Shown here in pieces: positions 53,451-61,115 of a stretch of DNA of 64,000 nucleotides. A program made the position numbers and the translations under genes. Where the stretch lies: assembly GCF_000975115.1 (NCBI RefSeq), contig NZ_BBRE01000004.1, forward strand, positions 231,853 to 295,852, written 5' to 3'. The notes beneath the pieces are model-generated. The model made no database searches and had not been told where the DNA came from. It saw only the letters and a list, made by a program, of their open reading frames with translations. Position 1 is the first letter of the stretch; every line of letters begins with the position of its first letter. This stretch comes from Demequina oxidasica. Its GTDB lineage: Bacteria; Actinomycetota; Actinomycetes; Actinomycetales; Demequinaceae.

Positions 53451-56386
53451 TGGCACAGTTCGACGAGGCGAACACGGTGCGGGACTTCGTGCGAGATCTG
53501 GCCGAGTCGACCGATGTGCAGTTTGTGGCGGGTAACGAGTTGCCGCGCGGCACGGACGAAGTACTTCTCGAAGGCGTAGTCAGGGCGGCGCTTGTCAGGC
53601 TGAACCCTGACATTGCTGTTGACCCTGACAAGGCTGATGAGGTCATCTACAACCTCCGAGCGGTTCTCATCGCCGCGCGCACTACCCCGCACCCTGTCGT
53701 TGCGAACGAGGAGTTTATGGCGTGGCTGACCGGGCAGAAGTCGATGCCCTTCGGTCCCAACGGCGAGCACACCACGGTCCGACTGATCGACTTCGACCAC
53801 CTCGACGATGACTCGTCGAACCAGTGGGTGATATCGACCGAAGTCAGTTTCGAGCAGGGGCGAGTCGGGAAACGCTTCGACCTCGTGCTGTGGTGCAACG
53901 GCTTCCCGCTCGTGGTCGGCGAGGCGAAGACGCCCGTCAGGTCGGCATACACGTGGATTGATGGCGCAGCGCAATTGCACGGCGACTACGAACAGAGCGT
54001 CCCTCAATTCTTTGTGCCCAACGTTCTGTCGTTCGCCACGGAGGGCAAGGACTTCAGGTACGGCACCGTGGGCATGCCCGTAGAGATGTGGGGTCCGTGG
54101 CGCGAAGAGTCAACCGACGTTGACGCACCTGCCAAGATCGGTTTGACCGCTGTTCAAGAGGCTGTCGAGGGCGTCCTCAATCCCGCAGCCGTGTTGGAAT
54201 TCCTGCGTTTTTTCACCCTCTACGCGACCGATAAGAAGCACCGCAAGATTAAGATCATCGCGCGATTCCAGCAATACCAGGCGACCAACCTCATCGTCGA
54301 GCGTGTGCTCTTGGGCCAGATCAAGCAGGGGCTGATCTGGCACTTCCAGGGCTCGGGCAAGTCGCTACTGATGGTGTTCACCGCACTCAAGCTCCGCGCC
54401 GAGGCGGCGCTGACCAACCCGACGGTCCTCATTGTCGTCGACCGCATCGACCTGGACACCCAGATCACGGGCACCTTCAACGCATCCGACGTCCCCGGCT
54501 TGGTCTCGACCGACTCGCGGGCTCAGTTGCAGACCCTTCTGAGCCAGGGTGCCCGGAAGATCATCATCACCACCATCCACAAGTTCGGCGAAGCGCCGGG
54601 CGTGCTGGACGCGCGTGAAAACATCATCGCGATGGTCGATGAGGCACACCGATCGCAGGAGGGCGACTTCGGGCAGAAGATGCGTGAGGCACTGCCCAAT
54701 GCGTTTCTCTTTGGCCTCACGGGCACGCCAATTAACAAGCGTGAACGGAACACCTTCATGTGGTTCGGGTCGGCGGACGACGCTGGCGGCTACCTGTCGC
54801 GGTACTCCTTCCACGACTCGATTCGCGACGGGGCGACGTTGCCGCTGCATTTCGAGCCGCGCCTGTCGGAGATCCATATCGATCAGGACGCGATCGATGC
54901 CGCCTTCGGGGAACTCGCCGCTGATCGTGACCTCTCCGAAGGCGACAAGATCACCCTGTCCAAGAGAGCTGCGTCGATCGAGGTGCTGATCAAGACTCCG
55001 TCCCGTATCGCCAAGATCGCGGGCGACATTGCCGATCACTTCCGCGCCAAGGTCGAGCCCAGTGGCTTGAAGGCGCAAGTGGTGGTCTACGACAAGGCAT
55101 CCTGCGTTGCATACAAGGCAGAACTCGACAAGCATCTCGGCACCGACGCCTCGACCATCGTCATGTCGAAATCACGTGGTGACTCACCGGACTGGGCGGA
55201 GTGGACCCCCGGAGCTGTGGCGCAGGAGCAGGTGATGGCGCGGTTCAACGATGCCGCCGACCCTCTCAAGATCATCATCGTGACCTCGAAGCTGCTCACC
55301 GGGTTCGATGCCCCGATCCTGTTCTGCCAGTACCTCGACAAGCCGCTCAAGGAGCACACGCTTTTGCAGGCGATTACGCGGACCAACCGCGTTTACCCAC
55401 CGCACAAGACACACGGGCTCATCGTCGACTACCTGGGAATCTTCGATGATGTGGCCAAGTCGCTCGCCTTCGACGAGAAGTCAGTGCAGCAGGTCATCTC
55501 CAACATCGGCGAACTCAAGGACCAACTCGCGCCAGCCATGTCTACTGCGCTGGCGTTCTTCCCCGGCGTTGACCGCACGGTGGGCGGGTATGACGGTCTC
55601 ATCCAGGCGCAGTCGGCGATTGCTGACGAGACGACCAAGGACGCGTTCGGGTTGGCGTACAGCATCGTCTCTCAACTCTGGGAGGCCCTCAGCCCCGACC
55701 CGATGCTCGCGCCGTATCGGGAGGAATACCGCTGGCTGACGGACGTCTACGAATCCGTGCGTCCCTCAGACATTGCGGGTCGGCTCGTGTGGCACGCGCT
55801 TGGCGCCAAGACCATCGACCTCATCAACGAGCACGTCGAGGTCGAGCTACCGCAAGGTGCTGAGACGATCGTTCTGGATGCGCAGACCATCGAGGACCTG
55901 ATGCTCGGTAAGCGCAACGATATCCCCACCGAGGAGGTTGAGCGACAGATCACCGCGCGGATTGCCCGGCACCTCAACAATCCTGTATTTGTAGAGCTCG
56001 GCCAGCGCCTCAACACCCTTCGTGACAAGTACGCGGATATCCAGCAGTCCAGCCTGGAGTTCCTGAGAGACCTGCTGGAATTGGCGCGCGACACCGTTGC
56101 TGCAGAGAAAGCAGTACACGAGGTCCCCCGCGAAGAACAAGGCAAGGCGGCGCTCACGGAACTCTTCGAGGCCCTCAGAGGCGAGGACACCCCCATCATC
56201 GTCACCAACGTCGTCAACCGCATCGATGAGGTCGTTGTGGCAGTGCGGTTCGATGGTTGGCAGTCCACGATCCGTGGGGACCAAGAAGTCCGCCAGGCCC
56301 TACGCAAGACGCTGTACGTGCAGTTCAAGATCCGCGACAACGACGTGTTCGAGAAGGCGCTCGGGTACGTGCGGGAGTACTTCTAG
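53450..56386 (+). CDS. hsdR: Type I restriction endonuclease subunit (HsdR)
   Basis: Motor-nuclease subunit of 978 residues. An N-terminal nuclease domain has Asp144 (FDLVLWCNGFP) and Glu158-x-Lys160 (VGEAKTP). The helicase domains follow, with Walker A HFQGSGKS (Gly301-Ser305) and Walker B DEAH (Asp397-His400), then TGTPI, and the C-terminal helicase lobe (TSKLLTGFDAPILFCQYLD, LLQAITRTNRVYPPHK). A helical C-terminal part contacts HsdM. All key residues are present, so restriction should be active. Confidence 0.93.
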   Translation: MAQFDEANTVRDFVRDLAESTDVQFVAGNELPRGTDEVLLEGVVRAALVRLNPDIAVDPDKADEVIYNLRAVLIAARTTPHPVVANEEFMAWLTGQKSMPFGPNGEHTTVRLIDFDHLDDDSSNQWVISTEVSFEQGRVGKRFDLVLWCNGFPLVVGEAKTPVRSAYTWIDGAAQLHGDYEQSVPQFFVPNVLSFATEGKDFRYGTVGMPVEMWGPWREESTDVDAPAKIGLTAVQEAVEGVLNPAAVLEFLRFFTLYATDKKHRKIKIIARFQQYQATNLIVERVLLGQIKQGLIWHFQGSGKSLLMVFTALKLRAEAALTNPTVLIVVDRIDLDTQITGTFNASDVPGLVSTDSRAQLQTLLSQGARKIIITTIHKFGEAPGVLDARENIIAMVDEAHRSQEGDFGQKMREALPNAFLFGLTGTPINKRERNTFMWFGSADDAGGYLSRYSFHDSIRDGATLPLHFEPRLSEIHIDQDAIDAAFGELAADRDLSEGDKITLSKRAASIEVLIKTPSRIAKIAGDIADHFRAKVEPSGLKAQVVVYDKASCVAYKAELDKHLGTDASTIVMSKSRGDSPDWAEWTPGAVAQEQVMARFNDAADPLKIIIVTSKLLTGFDAPILFCQYLDKPLKEHTLLQAITRTNRVYPPHKTHGLIVDYLGIFDDVAKSLAFDEKSVQQVISNIGELKDQLAPAMSTALAFFPGVDRTVGGYDGLIQAQSAIADETTKDAFGLAYSIVSQLWEALSPDPMLAPYREEYRWLTDVYESVRPSDIAGRLVWHALGAKTIDLINEHVEVELPQGAETIVLDAQTIEDLMLGKRNDIPTEEVERQITARIARHLNNPVFVELGQRLNTLRDKYADIQQSSLEFLRDLLELARDTVAAEKAVHEVPREEQGKAALTELFEALRGEDTPIIVTNVVNRIDEVVVAVRFDGWQSTIRGDQEVRQALRKTLYVQFKIRDNDVFEKALGYVREYF

Positions 56387-56472
56387 CCACTACGAGTTCG
56401 GCGGATATTTGCTTGCCGTCAGGTTGCTTCGCGCGCAAGTCTGAGTGCCTAATGCATGCAAGACACGCAGGT

Positions 56473-56592
56473 TGTTCCCGGTGTTCCCGCTGTTCCGGGA
56501 ACCTGTCGGCGTCCTGTTCCCCTGTTCCCATCTTAGGAACAGGAACAGGACAAGCCCTTTTCCCCACTTGCGTGGTTCCGACGTTTCGGAAC
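56473..56592. other. Candidate replication origin: GTTCC/GGAAC iteron array
   Basis: Within 120 bp, GTTCC occurs six times (56474, 56483, 56492, 56516, 56524, 56575) and GGAAC four times (56498, 56536, 56542, 56588). The first three are exact 9-bp tandem units (TGTTCCCGG, TGTTCCCGC, TGTTCCGGG), then two 8-bp units CCTGTTCC and two GGAACA units. It lies directly downstream of the ATPase/helicase stop, in the gap before hsdR. Iterons beside a prim-pol and helicase suggest an origin; a terminator between convergent genes is the main alternative, since CCTGTTCC/GGAACAGG can form a hairpin. Confidence 0.55.
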
Positions 56593-56598
56593 AGCAAG

Positions 56599-57720
56599 TC
56601 AGGAATGGTGCCCACCGGCATTCTTCGGTGCGCGGTATGGCTTCACGACCTTATAAAGGCGTGCGTTGTGCGGGCCTTTCGAGTGAACAACGAAACCGTC
56701 TTCTTCAAGGCACGACAGCGCGAAGACCACTTCACCCTTGCGCCCACTGCATCCTGTAGCCGTAGCGGACTGGTTGCTACCGGGGTTAGCCTCAAGGAAC
56801 TGCGATACCCGCTCCATAAGGCGGGTTGGCTTGACCGTGCCATCTGCAGTGCGGAAGACGGGCTCCGGATCGCGCAGGGTGAAGCTAGCGTCGCTAGCGT
56901 TGAAGTGATACTCAGCGACCGTGGAGCCTTTGGCGTAGTTGCCGCCACGGTCCTTACCGCAAACTATCCGCACAGAGCCTGACTTGTCGCGTGCGAATGG
57001 TTTGTCGCCGCGCAATGAGTAGATTGCGCCATTGATTCCCGCACTCTTGCGCTGGGAACCGATGGACATAAGCGCATCTTCGGCAGCCTTGGGTACGTGG
57101 TCGAGCAGTACAACGGCGGGTCCGAGATCAGCGGCGGCGCGGCCAACTAGACGCAGCCACCGGGCAACCTCATGGTCTTCGTTAGCTTTGACGCCATCCA
57201 TCGCCATTGACTCACCGGTGGAGTCGATCCCAACCAAGGCCACTTTGTGCTTGGTGATGGTGTCGTGAAAGAAGGTGATGCCGTAGCGAGAGCTTTCCTC
57301 GGGCTTCTTATAGTGAAGGTACTCCTCGATGTTCTCGGGCTTCGCATTCAGGTCCAACAGCCGGCTCACTAGGGTGTACTCGTCATCTTCAAAATCAACG
57401 TGCACGACGTGATGCCCAGCATTGATCTCCTGCACTTCCGAATATGCCAGCAACAGCGACTTGCCAACGCCCGCGACGCCGTGGATGCCATTCACCTTGC
57501 CTGGATAGAAGAGGCCACAATCGGATCCCTCGATCACGCAGACGGAAGGGACTGGGCGAATCCAAGTGCCGTCCGTCACATCACGGATCACATCCCCCAA
57601 CCCTCGATCACGCCACGAGGCCCCTCTCACATCCTCCTCATGTGACGCGCCATCGCTCTGTGCACTACGGTCGTTCTGCGCATCGTGCGGTTTCCACTCA
57701 CTTCCATCGGTCGCCTTCAT
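56599..57720 (-). CDS. RecA-like AAA ATPase, probable replicative helicase (RepA type)
   Basis: 373 residues. Walker A GVAGVGKSLL (about residue 82), a Walker B-like region VVLLDHVPKA, and the preceding VDFEDDEYTLVSRLL identify a RecA-fold ATPase of the RepA/DnaB-like plasmid group. The C-terminal part (RLMERVSQFLEANPGSNQSA, VVFALSCLEEDGFVV) looks like a winged helix for DNA binding. Overlap with the prim-pol stop by four bases (ATGA) indicates a replication operon. Helicase activity is inferred. Confidence 0.78.
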   Translation of the reverse strand: MKATDGSEWKPHDAQNDRSAQSDGASHEEDVRGASWRDRGLGDVIRDVTDGTWIRPVPSVCVIEGSDCGLFYPGKVNGIHGVAGVGKSLLLAYSEVQEINAGHHVVHVDFEDDEYTLVSRLLDLNAKPENIEEYLHYKKPEESSRYGITFFHDTITKHKVALVGIDSTGESMAMDGVKANEDHEVARWLRLVGRAAADLGPAVVLLDHVPKAAEDALMSIGSQRKSAGINGAIYSLRGDKPFARDKSGSVRIVCGKDRGGNYAKGSTVAEYHFNASDASFTLRDPEPVFRTADGTVKPTRLMERVSQFLEANPGSNQSATATGCSGRKGEVVFALSCLEEDGFVVHSKGPHNARLYKVVKPYRAPKNAGGHHS

Positions 57721-58499
57721 GATCCGGACGCCTTGCGCGCGGAATTTACCGTCGACTCAATCTCTCGCAGCGACAACCCACTCCCTTGCGCGGCGTCTGC
57801 TAAAGCGTCGAGACATGAGTTCACATCAATGGTGGGGTCTGCGTGCTCAAAAATGCGGCACGCTGCCCAGTACAGAATACTGTTGCGCTCGCCGGGCAGC
57901 GCGCTAAGAACCACGCCTGCCAGTTTTTCCACGCGGTAAGGCGTAAGCGCATACTCACCAGAGAACGCTTCCTTGCGTGGCGCGGGCACGGTGAGGGCCT
58001 CCACCGCGCGCCCCGGCAATCCGGGGAATCCATTCGGGATGAACTTCATGTTTGCGCGATAAGGCTTGCCCGTAGACGGGTGAGGCGATGGCGGCGCGAT
58101 CATATAGCCCGATTTTTTGATATCGACACCGGGCATCCCGGGCAGGCGCCCACGAAGCGTGACTGGGGGACGAGCGTAGTAGAGATGCTGGCCGCCATCT
58201 CCGCGTCCAGAAAGCACTGACATGGTGTCAGGTAGCGGTCCCAACACAGCTAGGAGCGTATCGAGGGAGCCACCATTCCGCGGGTCAATGTCGAGCACCA
58301 CTGCGTCGGCTGGCACCTTGACACCAATGAGTGCGCCGGGCCACCGCATCCACCATTGTCCAATGACTTCTGCGCTCTGCGTGGCATCGAGATGTCCATG
58401 GGCAGTCAGTGGGGCTTTGGTTTGCGGGCTGCACGGCAACACCTCCCAGCCGGCCGCAGTTAGCCCGAGTGCAGCGTCGCGGATCAACACGTCGCTCAC
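57717..58499 (-). CDS. Bifunctional DNA primase/polymerase (prim-pol)
   Basis: 260 residues with the prim-pol N-terminal domain: AALGLTAAGWEVLPCSPQTK, VVLDIDPRNGG (acidic metal site), SGRGDGGQHLYY, and GVDIKKSGYMIAPPSPHPS. The downstream domain is a helical primase C-terminal part (GERNSILYWAACRIFEHA). Such proteins start replication of integrative elements of actinobacteria (RepPP-type). Start overlaps the HTH protein stop by one base. Confidence 0.85.
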   Translation of the reverse strand: MSDVLIRDAALGLTAAGWEVLPCSPQTKAPLTAHGHLDATQSAEVIGQWWMRWPGALIGVKVPADAVVLDIDPRNGGSLDTLLAVLGPLPDTMSVLSGRGDGGQHLYYARPPVTLRGRLPGMPGVDIKKSGYMIAPPSPHPSTGKPYRANMKFIPNGFPGLPGRAVEALTVPAPRKEAFSGEYALTPYRVEKLAGVVLSALPGERNSILYWAACRIFEHADPTIDVNSCLDALADAAQGSGLSLREIESTVNSARKASGS

Positions 58500-58687
58500 T
58501 AGGCGCCACGCGCGATGAAGTCACGCAGTGAAGATTCCGGAATACGTAAGAGACGCCCGACACGAATGGCTCGCATCTCGCCGGCATTCACCAGCCCGTA
58601 GACCGTATCGCTTGTGCAACCGAGGTGGAGGGCGACGTCGCGCACTCGCAAGACAGCTTCAGGTTTCAAGACTTCATCGCTTGCCAT
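58499..58687 (-). CDS. Excisionase-like MerR-type helix-turn-helix protein
   Basis: 62 residues. LRVRDVALHLGCTSDTVYGL and RAIRVGRLLRIPESSLRDFI are the HTH_17/excisionase family core. It probably acts in excision and as a regulator at the divergent promoter just upstream. First gene of the operon with the primase and helicase. Confidence 0.83.
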   Translation of the reverse strand: MASDEVLKPEAVLRVRDVALHLGCTSDTVYGLVNAGEMRAIRVGRLLRIPESSLRDFIARGA

Positions 58688-58755
58688 GTCAGATTGGTCC
58701 TTTCAAATCATTGGGCGAAACAAGGCGTTTTTGCCACTCAGCAAAGCGTCTCAGC

Positions 58756-58790
58756 TTGTGTGATGTAAGTCCAGCCTGTAGTTTGTCAAC
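58756..58790 (+). promoter_or_regulatory. Promoter of the integrase unit, apparently leaderless
   Basis: TTGTGT (58756-58761), a 17-bp spacer and TAGTTT (58779-58784) place transcription start at about 58791, which is the ATG itself. No ribosome-binding site precedes the ATG. An inverted repeat GTTTGT (58781-58786) / ACAAAC (58806-58811) straddles this start and could be an operator. The match to consensus is moderate. Confidence 0.4.
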
Positions 58791-59381
58791 ATGAATCTAA
58801 GTGATACAAACTCCCGAGTGAGCGGATACCAACGACAGGCTTACGACTTTGACAACGAGGGTGTCCGGTTTGACCTCGGGCATCTCGAGCCGGTCGTGGT
58901 GCTGTTCGACGAGCCACGTGGCCTCACCTGGGAAGCCACCATTGATGGGGACCGCCTAACTTCCGTGTCGGTATCTGGACGCGACCTCGACCAGCTCGCG
59001 ATGCGGTCCATGCCCCTGCGCAAACTCCGGACTACCGCCGCAAAGTACTCGCGGCACATCGGAGAACACATGGAACTGGAGGGCTCACACCTCGAGGACG
59101 CGCACAATGAGGCCAACGCGCGCGCTGAAGCGGACATTCGAAGTTCGGCTGCGCCCACTCCGGAATTGTTCGCGGACGCTTGGCGCACAACACCCAAGCC
59201 CGGGCGACGCAAAGCGCTCAGCGAGCACTTCCATGTCTCACTCGTAACAATCGACCGCTGGACACGCAAAGCGCGCGATCAAGACCTCATAGATCCACCC
59301 ACTACTGGTCGCCCTCGTGCCAATACAACCCAGCCACTGGACGCGCGTGGGACCACCTCCAATGAAGAGAGCGATGCATGA
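58791..59381 (+). CDS. Unknown protein upstream of integrase, with HTH-like C-terminus
   Basis: 196 residues. The N-terminal 90 are unrecognised (FDLGHLEPVVVLFDEPRGLT). The C-terminal segment RRKALSEHFHVSLVTIDRWT has the shape of a helix-turn-helix. Genes of this kind often precede integrases in actinobacterial integrative elements. It overlaps integrase by four bases (ATGA), so both are co-translated. Possible role in integration control is inferred from position. Confidence 0.6.
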   Translation: MNLSDTNSRVSGYQRQAYDFDNEGVRFDLGHLEPVVVLFDEPRGLTWEATIDGDRLTSVSVSGRDLDQLAMRSMPLRKLRTTAAKYSRHIGEHMELEGSHLEDAHNEANARAEADIRSSAAPTPELFADAWRTTPKPGRRKALSEHFHVSLVTIDRWTRKARDQDLIDPPTTGRPRANTTQPLDARGTTSNEESDA

Positions 59382-60730
59382 GTGCACTACAGGAAACCAA
59401 AACGAGTCGGGCGGGTAGCCGTCGCCGACTGCCGGAGAACGACAAGGCGTGCGCGTCGTGCGGCGAGGCACGCGGCAAGCGGCGCACTGGGTGGCATCAG
59501 GTCACCACGACTGGCATGGACAGCATTGAACGCGTCGCGGGCTGGACGTGCCCCAATTGCCCCACCTGGGGTGAGCCGATCCGCCGCGAGTTAACGAAGC
59601 GCGGCACCATCCGGTTCCGTGCGGTGGTCGACGCTACACCCGCCGGAGATAGTCACCGCCGCCAGGTGGCGCGCAGGTTCCTGACGTTGCCCGAGGCGCG
59701 CACATTTGTCATGGACGTGCGGCACGAGGTGGCCCACGCAGGCACATACGGACCACCAATTGTGGAATCGGTTGCAGACCTCTGTGCGACTTGGCTGGCG
59801 TCGCGGACCGACATTCGCGAGGTAACCCGCCAGGGCTACCACAGCGCGCTGGCGCCCGCGCTACGGCGCATTGGTTCACGGCCTGTAGCAGAGGTAACGG
59901 TGACGGAGGTTGAGGCTCTCGCCGTGTGGATGTCCACGGAGGGTGGTTCCCGCGGTCAGGCGCTGTCACCACGGTCTGTCCGTGCAGCGCTCATCGCAAT
60001 GGGTCAGGCGTTCGATATGGCCATGCGCGAGGATCGCCTCACCCGCAATGTCGTGCGGCTCGCACGTCGGCCTCGTCAACGACAGAGCGTTGGAGTGGAC
60101 TTGGAGCATTGGCAGCCAGCCGAGTTGCTACGGTTCCGCGCAACGGCCGACTCAGACAGTCTTGGCGGTGCATGGCGCCTGACGCTCTCGGGTCTGACCC
60201 GCGCTGACGTAATGGGCCTGCGTTGGAGCGACATAGACCTCGACGTCGGCACGGTGACAATCCGCCAGGGACGCGTGGCGCTGGATAAGGGCGATCAGAT
60301 TGACGAACCCAAGAGTGCTCAGCGCCGTCGTACCGTCCCAGTTGAGCAGTTGCACCCGGGTACGTGTGTGCTGTTGCGGGCGCTCAAGGCTGATCAAGCG
60401 CGGTGGAAGCTTCTAGCGGGGCCGGCGTGGGTTGACACGGGGCTAGTCGTCGTGAGCGAGCTCGGAAACGGCATACGGCCGGAGGTGTACTCGGATCGCT
60501 TCCGTCGACTGTGCTCACGGGCGGAGGTGCCGGTGATCCGGCTCCACAGCGTGCGCCATTCGTTGGCGTTCTGGCTGCACCGGTTAGGTGTGACCCCTGC
60601 CGCAGCCGCCGCTCTGCTGGGTCACACGGTCGAGGTTCACCTCAACACGTACCTTCCCGAGGGAGGAGCCGACGGTATCGCAGCTGCCGCCGCTGCGCTC
60701 AGTACCGCCACCGGTCTGTCAGCGATATAG
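59378..60730 (+). CDS. int: Tyrosine integrase of the island, with N-terminal zinc-ribbon
   Basis: 450 residues. Residues 25-70 hold two CxxC pairs (KACASCGEARG and WTCPNCPTWG), an unusual zinc-ribbon in front of the arm-binding domain. The catalytic domain has Lys in EPKSAQRRRTVPV, His-x-x-Arg in RLHSVRHSLAF, the second His in LLGHTVEVHL and nucleophile Tyr in NTYLP. At the first catalytic Arg position the sequence reads SGLTRADVMGLRW: Thr takes the usual place with an Arg one residue later. It sits 172 bp from the tRNA-Pro, the expected target. Integration at this tRNA is inferred from the repeats. Confidence 0.92.
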   Translation: MSALQETKTSRAGSRRRLPENDKACASCGEARGKRRTGWHQVTTTGMDSIERVAGWTCPNCPTWGEPIRRELTKRGTIRFRAVVDATPAGDSHRRQVARRFLTLPEARTFVMDVRHEVAHAGTYGPPIVESVADLCATWLASRTDIREVTRQGYHSALAPALRRIGSRPVAEVTVTEVEALAVWMSTEGGSRGQALSPRSVRAALIAMGQAFDMAMREDRLTRNVVRLARRPRQRQSVGVDLEHWQPAELLRFRATADSDSLGGAWRLTLSGLTRADVMGLRWSDIDLDVGTVTIRQGRVALDKGDQIDEPKSAQRRRTVPVEQLHPGTCVLLRALKADQARWKLLAGPAWVDTGLVVVSELGNGIRPEVYSDRFRRLCSRAEVPVIRLHSVRHSLAFWLHRLGVTPAAAAALLGHTVEVHLNTYLPEGGADGIAAAAAALSTATGLSAI

Positions 60731-60816
60731 CCCTAGCCACCAGGGTGAACGCTCGGAGTAGTAGCCGTAGCGAGCATCGTCGGCGGTTGTGACCAATCCT
60801 GTGACCAGAGACAGCA

Positions 60817-60854
60817 AAACGCCCCTTCCCGGTAGTAGTCAGGAAGGGGCGTTT
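60817..60854. terminator. Strong hairpin between integrase and tRNA-Pro
   Basis: A 13-bp perfect stem AAACGCCCCTTCC (60817-60829) / GGAAGGGGCGTTT (60842-60854) with a 12-nt loop. On the minus strand it is followed by a TTTT run, on the plus strand by TTT, so it can end both the integrase and tRNA transcripts. It is carried by the island and replaces the tRNA's original terminator. A second small hairpin AACCGAG-AAA-CTCGGTT is at 60874-60890. Confidence 0.8.
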
Positions 60855-60902
60855 CGATCTATCTGCCCAGGTAAACCGAGAAACTCGGTTCCTGTGCTCC
60901 AC

Positions 60903-60977
<75 letters not shown>

Positions 60978-60998
60978 TGGCTCGTTCCCACCGTAGTG

Positions 60999-61024
60999 GG
61001 CACGGTCACCAATGTTACCGTGCC
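60999..61024. terminator. Inverted repeat downstream of the SulP gene
   Basis: Perfect arms GGCACGGT (60999-61006) and ACCGTGCC (61017-61024) with a 10-nt loop, between the end of the sulP gene and the 5' side of the tRNA, about 90 bp from the sulP stop. There is no T-run. It may be a weak terminator for sulP or a protein-binding site near the tRNA promoter. Confidence 0.4.
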
Positions 61025-61115
61025 TGGCGCCCTATCCGTGACACTTTTGGCCACCAGTTGGCCCCAGCATCGGCGGTTTGGATCACGACCGTCGCTGGAC
61101 AGTCGTTCTCCCCCA

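Noticed and set aside
56473..56592. CRISPR array
   Set aside because: The repeated units are 5-9 bp, some inverted, with irregular short gaps and no spacer-length unique segments or cas genes.
59378..60730. Integrase as a pseudogene because of the altered first catalytic Arg
   Set aside because: The frame is complete, all other catalytic residues are present and an Arg lies next to the site; it may be a subfamily feature.
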